Shown here: in pieces, positions 34,191 to 47,264 of the stretch | Layout of the letters: every line of letters begins with the position of its first letter | Numbering within the stretch: position 1 is the first letter of the stretch | Translations under genes and position numbers: made by a program | Notes under the pieces: model-generated | Seen by the model: only the letters and a program-made list of their open reading frames with translations | What the model was told of the DNA's origin: nothing | Databases searched by the model: none | NCBI RefSeq assembly: GCF_016097555.1 | Contig: NC_054706.1 | Coordinates: forward strand, 59,144,496-59,208,495 | Source of the DNA: Gigantopelta aegis | Taxonomy: Eukaryota; Mollusca; Gastropoda; Neomphalida; Peltospiridae | Reading direction: 5' to 3' | DNA length: 64,000 nucleotides

Positions 34191-34739
34191 ACTTATTATG
34201 TAAGTTCAGGGCTTTAGATTGCACCACAGCTGAGATGATAAAACATGTGCCGAAAATATCAAAATAAGCACGCCTAACTTTAGTATAAACATAATAACCT
34301 CAAAATATTTTCACTTCAAAACTAATGGAATGTTAAGCTGTAACTAAATTAAAATAAGTTTAAATGCTTTTTTGAATAAATTATGTGCAACTCTTTATTA
34401 GCTATTATTAACATTACTCCACTAAAAAGACCACAGTGTGCTCAAAAAGCCTGTTGTGCTCAAATTTATTAGATCTAAAGCCCTGCAAGTCGTGGCTGGA
34501 ACAAAAATAAAATCAGTGGGTCGGACATTCTAAGCCAGAAATGTATTTAATTTGTAATGTTAATCATTATAAGCACTCTGGTAGGCAAAAACTAATCGGT
34601 GGCAGTAAAAAAAATGTCTCTTTAACAGTCATTATGTTAGTTGGTTCCATTTTTAGGCAAATAAAACTCATGTTAAGGTGGGGAGAATGTACGTTTAAAT
34701 TTAATTTCTGTTAAAGTATGATTTACAAACATCTCTTGT

Positions 34740-34772
34740 CTTTGTGTTTGTCTGTCTGTCTGTCTGTCTGTT

Positions 34773-34809
<37 letters not shown>
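34740..34809. repeat. TCTG and TC microsatellite
   Basis: TCTG units are followed by about 17 CT units. The leucine/serine-rich frame across it is an artefact. Confidence 0.97.
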
Positions 34810-34813
<4 letters not shown>

Positions 34814-35630
34814 GTGAAAAAAATAATTGTTAATCTGTTAGTGAATAAAACAGTTTACATATACAAAAGTATTAAAAAGAGAAAACTGCTGTTTCCAAAA
34901 TTAATGAAAACAAAAACACTGTATATATTAAACATTATTATTACACTATGTTCAAGTACATGTATAATAATACTGGACATTCAACAAGCGTATTTTAATG
35001 AGGAACATAAACATGATACGAAATCGTAGCAAGTTTAATATCGTACTTAGTACCCATATAATCGATCTTAATATATATTACTCAACTCGTTTAGTTGACA
35101 TTCCTGTAACCTTGGGTGTAGTGCGCCAATTGATGACGTCATCACGAGACGTCTAAATGTCGCGTCCCACTTTGTGTTCAAATGGGACGTGGGCCTATCA
35201 CAGTAATAGTTACCATGATATTTTTAACCATATGTGTAATAATAGTGGATATTAAGAATTACAGTGACCCTGAACATATTTGGTGTCTACTACTTTTATT
35301 ATTTTTTTATGACTGTAAATATGCTTACTTGTCTATTTTTACTATTACATTTTATGTGTAAAATGCAACAATATATATTGAAACATAATACACATAATAG
35401 CGACAAACCTTTCATATTGTTGGTTTGTTGAAATTGTATGCCATGTGATGAATGGATTTATTATATAACATTTAGTGAAATATCTTAAAATATCAGTGAA
35501 ATAAAAGTGTTAGTCATTCAGTGACGATAACACATTTTAGAGTGAAAATTTCACTGTAAGAAAGTTGGAACTATTTTGCTGCTGGCATTTTAAAAATAAA
35601 GATAAATTGCCAAAAGTTATATAATAAAGA

Positions 35631-35782
35631 GAAAATTTCATGGTTTTTTGTCAAATATGATTTATATCTCATCGAGTGAAGTTTGCAATCATATCACACT
35701 TGGCGCGACTCGTGAGATATGATTGCAAACTTCACTCAATTGGATATAAATCCTATTTGACAAAAAACATGAAATATTCTCT
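35631..35782. repeat. large inverted repeat, arms about 65 bp
   Basis: GAGTGAAGTTTGCAATCATA on the left faces TATGATTGCAAACTTCACTC on the right; the match extends outward through TTTTTTGTCAAATATGATTT. The loop is about 20 bases. It is probably a foldback MITE. Confidence 0.85.
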
Positions 35783-36837
35783 CTTATCCATTGGTGTTAG
35801 TCTTGTAGTACTTACTGAATACCATATTATGCATTCCACAACCGACTAGTGACTTAAAACTTTAGTATGCTCTCTTTAATATTAGACTATATTAAATGGA
35901 CTCTTTATTCCAAGACCAACAGAATTTATGTGTTTTCTGTTTATTGTTTATGTACATCACCACTGGACTTGGAAGAAGTCTGCAGTTGACCCAATAACAC
36001 GTTTTTAGTACAGTACCTCGTTACCTCGACTGCTGTTACTGTGGAATTTATACCATCCAACCAAGGATTCTGAAGAAAATACCTTGTTACAATTACATTA
36101 CGCAATTAAAGATGTTTTAATGCGTTGAATGGGACACTGTCAGTGACCAGTCATTAACAGTACACAGGCAGTTTCACATGGTGCCCAAGTTACCCATGCT
36201 TGTTAGATCTACAGATGTGTATCATTCAATTAAAGAACTGACTGAATAATATGTATTCTGTTTTTGTGGCGATTGGTAAATGTGAATGACAAGCATGTAC
36301 CAATTATAGATGTCTTTAACCAGTGAATGATTGGCAGTGAATGTACTTTTATATACGTCTGTTGATTAATATATTTAATAATGCTTTTTAAAAACATTTT
36401 ATTGTATGTTCAGTATTTGTAATTGCAATGCATTAATTGTTTAAATTAGTAACTATTTAGCTCTTTTTTTTTTTTTTAAATGTTATTATGGCAAGGGAGA
36501 TAACTTGTTACATATTAACTACAACAGCAAATTCAATATAATGACAAAGTGACCCAATAACAAACATGGTTTTTATAACAAGTTCTAACTGTACATCGTT
36601 GGTGGAAACTGGAAGTGACATTCAGTTACTACAGAAACAGAAACAAGCTCGGTGAACTGGCACATTATCATGTAGGATTATCATGTGGCTTTACGCAACC
36701 TTTTTAACTTCTTTGCATAGTAAGAAACATTTGTTGTGGTACCTTATTGAAGGTAAACTATTATCAAAAACATTTCACAGTCCAAGAAAACAACCAAGCT
36801 CTCCCAAATAAGAAATCCTAATTGCATGTTTTAGGAT

Positions 36838-37183
36838 TAAAGGCATACTGTCACAGATTTAAGGACCTTATTTCTCTAAAAATTGGATAATAATAAAAAA
36901 AATTACATTAATTATTGGAAACCAAATCTACCTATCGCATCACCTTAACTGAACGACGATGGAGTGAAATCCATATCATCCCTCTCGGCAATTTTAGTTT
37001 TTGAATTATGGGCCATTGCCAAAATTCAATTATTTTTACAAAATGTCATTAATAAATGGAGTTTGGTGGTTATGAAGATGGTTGAATAAAATACATTTAG
37101 GGATAAATCAAATAATTTTTGTTCAGGTAATACTTTGTTAGACCATTAAATAGGTCATTGGTCTGTGACAATATGCCTTTAAG
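36838..37183. mobile_element. 340 bp MITE, TTAAAGGCATACTGTCA ends, copy 2
   Basis: The left end TTAAAGGCATACTGTCACAG mirrors the right end CTGTGACAATATGCCTTTAA. It matches the copy at 11211-11550 along its length. Confidence 0.8.
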
Positions 37184-37202
37184 TGAAACGGAATACACTG
37201 CC

Positions 37203-37275
37203 TTCTTTTCTGAATGAATGAATGAATGAATGTTTAACAACACCCCAACACAAAAATACACATCGGCTATTGGGT
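37203..37275 (-). repeat. SINE-tail type repeat (GAATGAATG + CACCCCAACAC)
   Basis: GAATGAATGAATGTTTAACA and CGGCTATTGGGTTTCACA are shared with 58865-58935 (reverse) and 59328-59405. Confidence 0.6.
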
Positions 37276-39359
37276 TTCACAAATGGTAAGTATATGAAAA
37301 TATTATTTATATATATATTATGCAAAACCACGGTGTAAGGAGCTGGGTGGGGGGGGGGGGGGGGAGGGTATACCTTCCTTTCTGCTTTCTTTTCCAAGTT
37401 GGTTATTTGCCTATCATTCTTCAAACCATGGCTTCACTATTTAGGACATTTTCATAATTTGAATGTCATTACCATGGGTGATCATAAATTCTTGACCTAC
37501 CAAGGCTAATTTCTACAGTATGCCTTTCACTCTAGAGTGTATTGGTAATATTTTCTGTTGATTTGCAGGGTTCCTACGCATTCTGGAACACCTGGAATGT
37601 CCTGGAAAAATATTAAATTTTGTTTTGTCCTGGAAATTTAAGCCAAATATTTGGTGGTTTATTTTTTTCGCATCTTTACTTCTGTTGTCCTCATAACCTG
37701 CCTAAATTCGGACAATAATTTGTTATAAAAACATTTATTGATTGAACATTTCATGTCCTGGACTTTTTTTTAAAGTCCTGTAAAAGTACTGAAAATGTCC
37801 TTAAAATTTAGGTTTTTTTTCAAATGTAAGAACCCTGACTTGGGAGTTTTAACTGTCAGATGAAGCTATTTGGTCACCGCTGTCAACTCTACGTCCTTTA
37901 ATCAAAAAGAAAATATTAGAATTCATCTTATTCCTCCAACTCACCATCCTACAGAGTTTGTTATATGATAAAGTGTTCGTGTTTTTCTGATATGTGCCTA
38001 AAAACTAGTTAAAAAAAATATTTAAATGTATTTTCCAAATACATTTTATTAATGGCATTAGCACATTCACGGTAAACCTATACTCCATAGGTGTCGAGTG
38101 TCTTCTAGCTATGTCCTGTTTATTTGTTAGTGATTCGTGGAAGCAATCACGACTTTGCCAAACTGCAGACCTGTTTTGATTACGAAAAAAATGGTTTTGT
38201 TCAGATTTACATAATATATTATATAAACAGGTTAACTAACGGTTCAACACCTATCCATTGGCCACGCCGAAAACTGGGTATGGGACAGACGTGCTTGAAT
38301 CTTAAATGGATAGAGGCACGTTAGTAGAGTTTAGGATTAGGATTAGCACCGATCGAAATCGATTTCGATATTGTTAATTTTATAGGACGGTTTGGCTGTG
38401 GCTAGGTCATCACCGTGGATCGGCCAGTCGGGTGTATTTTAAATTGATATACAACGTGCGTGGTATCGCCGTATACTACAACATCTATATAATTACCACA
38501 TGGTGTTTTCTGCAACGGACGTGTATGCAATTTAATTACTTGATCCCGACTGTACTTCGCTGAATTTGAAAGTGTATGGTGCATGAGCTGTAAATCACAG
38601 GGAGAAGATTTTGTTTGTAGCACAGGGTCAGTTGTAAATCATTATGTTCGTTTCAAAAGCATAGAGTGGATTGTAAATTATTGGGAGGATTTATTTTGTG
38701 AATGGTCGGTAGTACGATGTATTATCTTGTATGTTTCAGTCCCTATTTCTCCAGTGCTGTTGAACTCCGTAAGTAGGTTGCGACTTCCAAATCCAGTCGT
38801 CAGTACCGTATTAATCATTATTTTTCTAGGCGCGTGCTGGAAATTGAGGGAGTCTAAACTGGTGAGCGAAGGTTTTTTTTAGAAAGGGTTGTACCATGCT
38901 CCCCCAGAAAATATATTAAAAAAAAAAAAAAATCTTAGAACAAGTTTGGGTGCGGATTCCACCCATAAACACACACTCTCTGTGCATGCACCTCTTGTCT
39001 GTATAACACCACCCCGTATCCATATTAGGTATATATGTGCTTGGCCATACGTATACATGCAATCATTTATATCTGACTGTGTCTGTGTCATAGTCCATAC
39101 AAGTCCGCCACACGTTATATCAAAGAATACAAGGTAGGCTTATTCCGGAATCTTTCTTGTAAACCTAACCCTAACATAATGTTCAAATTTCAAAAAGAAA
39201 ATTCGGGATCCAGTATTTTGGCTATAATCAAGTTTTATTATAGTCTGAATATTTTCAGCTCATAACATCTTATCATCTTGTAACGTATCAAGGACGTAGC
39301 TATACGTTGAACATTTGTACGGTATAGTACAAAACATTACGATGTCCAGAAATGCATTG

Positions 39360-39360
<1 letters not shown>

Positions 39361-39412
<52 letters not shown>
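39361..39412. repeat. (AT)n microsatellite
   Basis: About 26 uninterrupted TA units. Confidence 0.99.
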
Positions 39413-39416
<4 letters not shown>

Positions 39417-40586
39417 ACCTTTCATATTCTATGCAAGAAAATAGAAGTAAATTGGCTCCTTTTTTTCTTCAGTTAGTCGCTTTAACTGAGTACATTGCGT
39501 ATATAATGAGTAAATAATAGTTAAGTTCATGTATATAATAATAGGATCATGTACATAGCTTGCAATGTACTGTGCGAAGACGTGTATTCGTGTCGATTAT
39601 AATCAGCATATCGATATATTGTTATAATAGCATTCTTAATTGACAAGCAGGCGCGAATCCCATTGGCGTAGCCAGGATTTTATATTGGGGGGGGGGGGGG
39701 GGGGGGGGTAAATTACATTGTCTGTGAGTCGTGTTATGAGGCCAGAGAAAAATGTACATGTCGGTAATATAAAAGGGGTATGATTAGGGTAGACATGGTC
39801 CCTCTCTTGACAACGCCAGTGGCGGATCAAAGGGGAAGGCTGTCCAAAATTACCATATAGATAATGTTACTGTACTTTTCAATACTGTAGTTGCCCTTTT
39901 CAAACATTACATCCCCTCTCTGAATGCTGGAGGTGTCGTTTATAAACGTTACACCCCATCCCTACTTAGAAAAATCTTTAATCCGCCCCTGGCAATGCAA
40001 GTATAAGCTGATAATCTATTACAGAATCTTAATTCTGATTTCCCCGCAATATGCGATTAATTACAGCCGATTGTATGTACCAGTATATACACGTTGGCAG
40101 AACACCAGAATGTTTTAGCCAGCAATTTGGAATCAATTAAAAATATATGTTTTAATCTTGACAAGTCTTGTTTTTGTTAATTATTAAAATAACTTCATAA
40201 CATATATCAATCTAAGAACTTTGTTATCGTGATCGTCTCAGAGCGTTCGATTCGTCATCCCATACTCACTGTTAATTAAAGACGGCGAGTTAATGGGGTA
40301 TCAGACGCAAGTGCAGGGAGTTTAGCAGGGTGGGGTCTAGACTGTGGCGACCGAAGGAGGGTCGAGTCAGTAAAATTTGCTTGAGCGGGGAGGGGTTTCG
40401 ACTTCCGAAACCCTCCCTTGCAAATTCGCCTTGGTATATTCTGATAGCTTGTTTGATTCCAGATTTCCAAGCGAATAGTAATTTGTTGTGTTTCACATAA
40501 GTTTTAAAAGGACGACGAAGCAATGAAATGTCCTGATTTTATTAAATTATATTCTGATTAAGGGATCGGTGGGGGTGGGTGAGAGA

Positions 40587-40917
40587 AGGAAGGAAGGAAA
40601 TGTTTTATTTAACGACGCACTCAACACATTTTTATTTACGGTTATATGGCGTCAGACATATGGTTAAGGACCACACAAATACTGAGAGAGGGAACCCGCT
40701 GTCGCCACTTCATGGGCTACTCTTTTTCAATTAGCAGCAAGGGATATTTTATATGCACCATCCCACAGACAGGATAGCACATACCACGGCCTTTGATGTA
40801 CCAGTTGTGGAGCACTGGCTGGGACGAGAAATAGCCCAATTGATCCACCGACGGGGATCGATCCTAGACCGACCGCGCATCAAGCGAACGCTTTATCACT
40901 GGGCTACTTCCCGCCCC
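40587..40917 (-). repeat. tRNA-derived SINE (subfamily A), full length
   Basis: This is the best copy. On the minus strand: head GGGGCGGGAAGTAGCCCAGT with an A-box, then TCTAGGATCGATCCCCGTC (B-box-like), a central domain with AACTGGTACATCAAAGGCCG and ATGGTGCATATAAAATATCC, and a tail ending CGTCGTTAAATAAAACATTT then CCTTCC. Polymerase III promoter boxes at the head show a tRNA origin. The central part resembles what I remember of Meta-SINEs, unverified. Confidence 0.9.
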
Positions 40918-41111
40918 AATATTAAACGAGAGCTAACGGTCACATACTCTGGACTTGACAAACGTCTGTTTACCAATCACTGTTTTCTGCAACGAGTTCT
41001 GCTTGGTTTAACCCAACAACTGAAAACTCTATTTGCTAAGGATACACATTTTTATCAATATAGCTGAATTCATCATCATCACTCTGCACCGTTAACTTAG
41101 GACCTGCAGCC

Positions 41112-41223
41112 CTGGGCCCCGTTCCACAAAGCGATATTAGCCCTAAGATCACCTTAACTGCATAGCTACCTTATGCACTAAGGTTATACTAGTGCTAAGA
41201 TCGCTTCGTGGAAGGGGACCCTG
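41112..41223. mobile_element. foldback MITE GGGCCCCGTTCCAC, copy 1
   Basis: GGGCCCCGTTCCACAAAGCG on the left pairs with CGCTTCGTGGAAGGGGACC on the right. CCTAAGATCACCTTAA is in the arm. It is the same family as 43197-43449 and 61337-61446. Confidence 0.85.
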
Positions 41224-42547
41224 GCCCGCGGGGAGAGTATTTGAAAGTACATGGTTGAGGGAGGGACGCACCGTCAGATCGAACTTGGGCGGAGGGGTGG
41301 GGTGTGTATGTAAATACAATTATATGAGGGCCGGAACCTGTCATGTTGGTTTGAAGTATGCTTTCTCCGAGAAATGTTTTAATTTCAGTTGTCAAAATAT
41401 TGTATTTCTAGCCTTTTGAGCACAGTAGCCTAACGGGAAAATGGGAAGGGGGATGCACGGCTCCCACCCCTCGCCCGTTCCGCGGCCCCTGAGCTGTGAT
41501 TGGAAATTCAATAGCATAGATTCCTATTTCCACCCTAACTTGTGGTCTAGTTAATAGGAAGTGAAGCTCAATGCAGGCGCGGATCCAGTGGGTGCACATC
41601 CCCTCCCGTGTTTGTAAGTGCCCCCCCCCCACCCCCCCAAAAAAATAAATAATAATATTAATAATAATAATCCAGTGTTTAGCAAATTAATACAATGCAT
41701 TTATTTGTGGGGGGTTTTATGGGACATGTAATATCTCTGGCGGTTTGGTGCTTGGTTGGGGTGGAGAGTGGGTGTTGCCAAATAATGTACAGTTCACTTC
41801 TGAATATCGTAGGTAGCTTACCCTTTCTAAACATTGCACTTCCTTTTTTAATATTATAGGTGTCCCGTTTAATCGTTGTACACACCCTCCTTGAAACAAA
41901 TCCTGCAAAGTTATTGGTAGTTTAGACACAGACTAGCTTGTTGTAATTTAAAATATGCCGAGGTGTCGTTAAACATGCAAATATGCATGCATACACACAT
42001 TAAAACGAATCTTTACAATACTTGAAAGAAAGGAAACGACTATTTTTAACGACTCTATCAACACATATTATTACAGACTACACAAATTAGCTGATATTCT
42101 GTGTCAACTGTATTAACTATTTTCAACACAGGTTTTCCATTTCTATACAGATAATTCATGCAGTATTAAAATCCGCAAAAGTATTTATCTTCGCGGGCAA
42201 GTTAATCCGACCACGACTGGCTCATATTTTGTGTCAACGATATTAGCTATTTTTTGCTTGCATTTTCCCCTTCTGTTTTAAGATGTAAATTCTGCAGTTG
42301 ACCTCTCCTATGTTATTTGTACAAACTGTCCGAATTGTTGTAGATGCTCTGACTTCATACACAGCCGTACAACGATGACCTTTCTAACATTGTGTGGTCT
42401 ACGGGAACAGCTTGACCCGTCGTCAAATGGCTCCGCTGACGTGTTAAGCCAAGCATTGGACTCGCATCACGTAGAGCATACGTTTCTGCATGGTTTTACA
42501 AGGTGAGGCTGTGCATATATAATTGCACGAATAAGCGAGCTCTGTTT

Positions 42548-42558
42548 TTCATGCTTTT

Positions 42559-42589
<31 letters not shown>

Positions 42590-42630
42590 CTTTCTTTCAT
42601 TCGTTCTTTTTTCTTTCTTTTTTTAAAATC
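42548..42630. repeat. poly-T / T-C rich tract
   Basis: Long T runs with scattered C. The Phe-rich frame over it is not a gene. Confidence 0.95.
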
Positions 42631-43196
42631 TTTTTTTTATTTTTACCTGACAAAACATACATGGAATTTCGCAACCAATCTGAAGCCGTTTTGGGTGTTT
42701 ACTCTATTTACCTGGGATTAATTCAAACCCAGGTAATTACATGTTACCTGGATTCGTCTCGTTTTCGCAACAGAGACTATAAGCCGATTTGCGGCATGGA
42801 GCTACACCTCTGATTCGTTATGAGTGCCGAAAGCGGTTAACATGCATGGTAATAGCGTAAAGACTTCGTAAATCTGGATAAAGTTTGGAGAAATGGAGAC
42901 CCATTCCATCACAACTGTTGTGGCGATGAACGTCGAAACACGCGAGCTAGTTTAGCAGGAGAAGAATTCCTACTTTATATGGATATACATGTATATACTG
43001 TACATCGTCAACCTGTGATGGTAACTATTTATTGTTTAATACCAGCTGAATATCCATCTTGTTAGACACAAATGCTTATTCGATACCATCAGATAGTATA
43101 AACTTAGAAACGTAATGACTTTTTAATGTTATTTTATAGATTATAAATTGAGGACGTGTTAGGAAGGAGAATTCGGGTTCTGTAGAGCGCTCGATT

Positions 43197-43449
43197 GGGC
43201 CCCGTTTTACGAAGCGATCACCTTAAATACATAGTTACTTTATACACTTAAGGTGATCTTAACACTAAGATCAATTTAAATACATAGTTACTGTATACAC
43301 TTAAGGTGATCTTAGCACTAAGATCACCTTAAATACATAGTTACTGTATACACTTAAGGTGATCTTAGCACTAAGATCACGTTAAATACACAGTTACTGT
43401 ATACACTTAAGGTGATCTTAGCGCTAAGATCGCTTCGTAAAACGGGGCC
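43197..43449. mobile_element. foldback MITE GGGCCCCGTTTTACG with four internal 53 bp tandem units
   Basis: Ends GGCCCCGTTTTACGAAGCGA and TCGCTTCGTAAAACGGGGCC are perfectly inverted and flanked by direct repeats TCGATT. Inside, a 53 bp palindromic unit (ATCACCTTAAATACATAGTT ... CTTAAGGTGATCTTAGC) is present four times in tandem. The sister copies at 41112 and 61337 have one such centre. Confidence 0.9.
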
Positions 43450-43499
43450 TCGATTAGGGTCGGCGTACCCATTCTGCAATTCTGTTTTCTCCGTCCCAA

Positions 43500-43795
43500 C
43501 CAGTGTCCCATGATTGGTATTTTAAAGGCTGTAGTTTGTGATGTCATACCTGTGGAAAAGTGCATATAGAAGATCCCTTTCATTAAGACTTCTAATATGT
43601 CCGAATTAGCAAATTTTTGACTCCCAAATATGGCCAATAGGCCTAATTAATAAATCAGTGTGCTCTATCGGTGTCGTTAAACAAAGCAAACTTTTCAAGT
43701 TTAACTACGTGCCAGAATTACAAATGTTTGACATCCAAATAGCCGATGATTAATTAATCAAATGTGTTCTTGTGGTGTCGTTAAACAAACAATTT
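43500..43795 (+). repeat. two adjoining SINE 3' fragments, plus orientation
   Basis: GTGTGCTCTATCGGTGTCGT then TAAACAAAG ends the first (about 43690). AATGTGTTCTTGTGGTGTCG then TTAAACAAAC ends the second (about 43795). Both match the tail of the family. Confidence 0.6.
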
Positions 43796-44363
43796 AACTT
43801 TCAGTATGAACAGACGACACAAGCAGACGATAGTTGATTCTCGTCTGTCGTCAGCTCAATATTTGTGCTTGGGTCAAAGTGATCCTTCTGAGAGTCAACT
43901 GCGTCACATTAACAGTAAGTACATGTATTAAGAATAACTTTACTACCACTGATGTGTTAAATTGGGTTGATTCGTTAAATCGGTGCAGCTGGTTCGAATT
44001 CTGACAATATATGAATACGGTTTGTACAAAGCGTAGGGTGGGGTGGTGGTCGGGCGGGATTATCATTTTAATTTAAATTGCCCACTTTCTCTAACTGGAG
44101 AAGACTGTATATTACTGTGTCGTGATAACTTTTACTGCACCCTCAGTTAGTTGTACAAGCAAAACCCTGCTGGTTGCTTTGTGATACTAGTATATTCACT
44201 ATACAATAATTGTATATTCCGTTATGATTGTGGGGAAGTAAATCCTTCGTTGCTAACAGAAAAATAAATGTATCATCAGGAATTATTTTTAACAAATAAT
44301 GTTTTCAAAGCAAACAATTGCTAAAAAGAAGAAAAAAAAATGCCGAAAGGAAATTCGGAATGT

Positions 44364-44365
44364 CT

Positions 44366-44446
<81 letters not shown>
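44364..44446. repeat. (CT)n microsatellite, about 37 units
   Basis: An uninterrupted CT array after a C run. Frames on both strands (Ser-Leu or Arg-Glu repeats) are artefacts. Confidence 0.99.
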
Positions 44447-44449
<3 letters not shown>

Positions 44450-44596
44450 TCTTTAACACTAGACCAAGACTGTCTGCTAAGGGACAGACTCTGAGGTAGT
44501 AAGCTAAGTAACAATTCGATATAAAAAGTGAGTTATTGTATAAATTGTGGTATTTTAAAATAAACATAAATATAATATAACCAGATACCAGAGAAA

Positions 44597-45018
44597 TATA
44601 CTAATGGGAAAAAAAGAAGGGAAATCGAGGTATTTGAGACCAAAATTAATGAGATGTAATGTTGGCCTGAATCAGGTCTCTATACGGCGAGTAAAAGACT
44701 CGCATTTGCGAGTAACTTTTGTATACAGGCGACTACTTGTTAAAAGGTAGTAGCCAATTGGCGAGTACAAAATAGTATAATGCAAAAACAAAATTTAGAT
44801 CTATTTCTTTCTTTCTTTCTTAAGTGGTCGAATACTGGGGGAATTGCCATACATTTATTTTATAAAAAAATTTTATATGTTAGGCAAAAATGTGGGGAGT
44901 GGATGAAGAGATTTGGCTAGTGAATATATGTCATTTAACTTTCTTATGCTATAGATGAGCGTTTGTAACATGCTGTAGATGAGGGGTTTTGTGTTCCTTA
45001 TTTCATTCCATCAGTATA
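44597..45018. mobile_element. mariner-type MITE, diverged relative of 17772-18008
   Basis: ATACTAATGGGAAAAAAAGA at the left and TTCCTTATTTCATTCCATCA at the right are degenerate versions of the inverted ends of the copy at 17772. Confidence 0.5.
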
Positions 45019-45187
45019 TTTTCATGAAACACTAACCTTAAAAAATACCAAAAATCATTCAACTGCTTAACAAATCTTTTACCATATAGATAATAGGCAC
45101 AAAAAAGTGATTTTCAAAAAATTATTAATTCATCTCGGACTACCTTCTGCCTTAGCAGGGCAGAAATGGCCTCCCAATTAAGAATAG

Positions 45188-45305
45188 GAAAGGAACGAAA
45201 TGTTTTATTTAACGACGCACTCAACACATTTTATTTACGGTTATATGGCGTCAGCCCAATTATGAAAAGGGGCCAATTGACCAATGTGCTGAGGTGTCGT
45301 TAAAC
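45188..45305 (-). repeat. SINE (subfamily A), tail with internal deletion
   Basis: AATGTTTTATTTAACGACGC to ATATGGCGTCAG, then a jump to GAGGTGTCGTTAAACAAAC. Confidence 0.65.
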
Positions 45306-45789
45306 AAACATGACTTCTTTAATTGTATATATAATAATTATTTGTCTACATACGCTGGTCCCGGATTTCAACCCATTTCTCCAGCTGTGCAAACTGTATG
45401 TGTTTGACTGCATACACCCATGCACGGCTCATTCCCAGCATGATTCATGTGTTTAATGACGAGCTACCGACTGTGCAAACATACTGATCGTCTTTCTAGT
45501 AAAGCAGTGTTCCGTTATAGCAAAACTCTTTGATGACTTTTTTCCCCAAAGGATATTTTCTATTAGAAAAGAAGTTTTAAAATGAATATTGTGACATCTG
45601 TATATATGTGTGCCGGTTTTGAGAGCATGTTATCTAGTAATATTAATTATTCAATGAAGCAAATGCTAGCAGTCATGGGTTTGTACATAATTACTTGATG
45701 GACACTTTAATTATGTCTTTGTATGCTATCCTCGCCGTGTGTATCAGGTAGGTTGTAGTCTGAAACTTGTGATATATTTATGTTTAGCT

Positions 45790-46060
45790 TGATATGTTTT
45801 ATGACACCACTATAGCACACTGATTTATTAATACTCGGCTTCTGGATGTTAAATATTTATTATGACACAGTCTTCAAAAGAGAACCGCTACATTTTCCCA
45901 TTAACAGTATGGGATATTTTATAATGCAATTTTCCACAGACAGGGCAAGGCATACCACGGCCTTTAATATACATGTGTACCAGTCGTGGAACACTGGTTG
46001 GAACGAGAGAAAAAAACCCAGAGAATAGGTCGACCCGCGAGGTTCGATCCTACAATCGAT
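45790..46060 (-). repeat. tRNA-derived SINE (subfamily B), diverged
   Basis: Shares ACACCACTATAGCACACTGA, CACAGACAGGGCAAGGCATA and GGTTGGAACGAGAG with the family; the head region is mutated. Confidence 0.7.
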
Positions 46061-46902
46061 TCATCTCGGGCAATGTCAATATTTCACTCGCAACTTCAAT
46101 AAATGCACATTTAATCAGCAGCTATTAGGTGTCAAATGGTAATGTTAACATTTTGTTTAGAAAAAAAAACCCAAACATATCACAACCTTTTGATATACCA
46201 GTCGTGGAGCACTGTTTGGAGTCCGTGTTTATAATGATCGCGATTGCGCTGGCCGTGACATAAAACCATATACTTTGTGGCTGTGGGTATTTCACTTTCA
46301 TGTGAAGTTGTATGTCGGTGTCGTTTGTAATACATTCCTTACCGCCCGGATTGCTTTGTGAGTCGATCAAACCTGGCACGACCCCAGACGGACAACATTC
46401 TGCTGCAGATATACGTGTAGTGCATTTGTCTGACATTATTAAGCTTACACACGTTTAATTCTCTTCACAAATAAAACGTCGGATAACAGCCATGCCAAAA
46501 AAAGACCTTGCGGGCAACGCCTATTTTACACGATAAAGAGTTCTGTTTGTTTGTTTTAAATACAGTGCAGAAATTCATTAGCTTATTATATAGGCGGATT
46601 TAGAGGATGATTTATGGCGGCGTACCTACTTTACACCCCCCACCCCCTTTAAAAAGCATATTCTAATCCACTAACGGTTAAAGTTCGTCTGTTTTGGACA
46701 CGGACACGCACGCACGCACGCACGCATACACGCAATTTGACCTATGAAAAAACCCAGATTATGACTCGAACCCCATGACACTTCTCTCACCATAGCCTAG
46801 AGATCCGCTGCATATCATCTCCTTTGATATTTCGACTACAGTTATTGTAGTTAGAAGAAATCACAAAAGGTTACCCCCTATTCTAAATGCTTAATTAAAG
46901 AT

Positions 46903-46921
46903 ATATATATATATATATATA
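46903..46921. repeat. (AT)n microsatellite
   Basis: A short TA array. Confidence 0.95.
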
Positions 46922-47070
46922 TTTAATACCTCCTGCCTGAAACTTCAAGCCTTAGCATTAAAAACTGGTTATTCCCCACAAAAGTAGTGAAATTTAACGA
47001 AACCTCAGCACCAGAAGAAACACTGACCCTATGGTGTGTACAATGGACGATTTTAAGGATTAATGAAACT

Positions 47071-47072
<2 letters not shown>

Positions 47073-47125
<53 letters not shown>

Positions 47126-47173
47126 TTGTCCCCGTACCCCTCTCTCTGTCTCTATCTCTCTCTCTCTCTCCAT

Positions 47174-47262
<89 letters not shown>
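47073..47262. repeat. two (CT)n arrays separated by a C/T-rich spacer
   Basis: Arrays lie at about 47073-47120 and 47180-47260. The 118- and 131-codon frames that cross it are low-complexity artefacts. Confidence 0.98.

Positions 47263-47264
<2 letters not shown>

Noticed and set aside
40750-40917. tRNA-like segment with A and B boxes
   Set aside because: It is the head of a SINE, not a tRNA gene: no cloverleaf acceptor pairing, and it is repeated across the window.
46125-46436. 103-codon minus-strand frame beginning MSDKCTTRISAAECC
   Set aside because: Its C-terminal part is SINE sequence and the rest matches no family I know.
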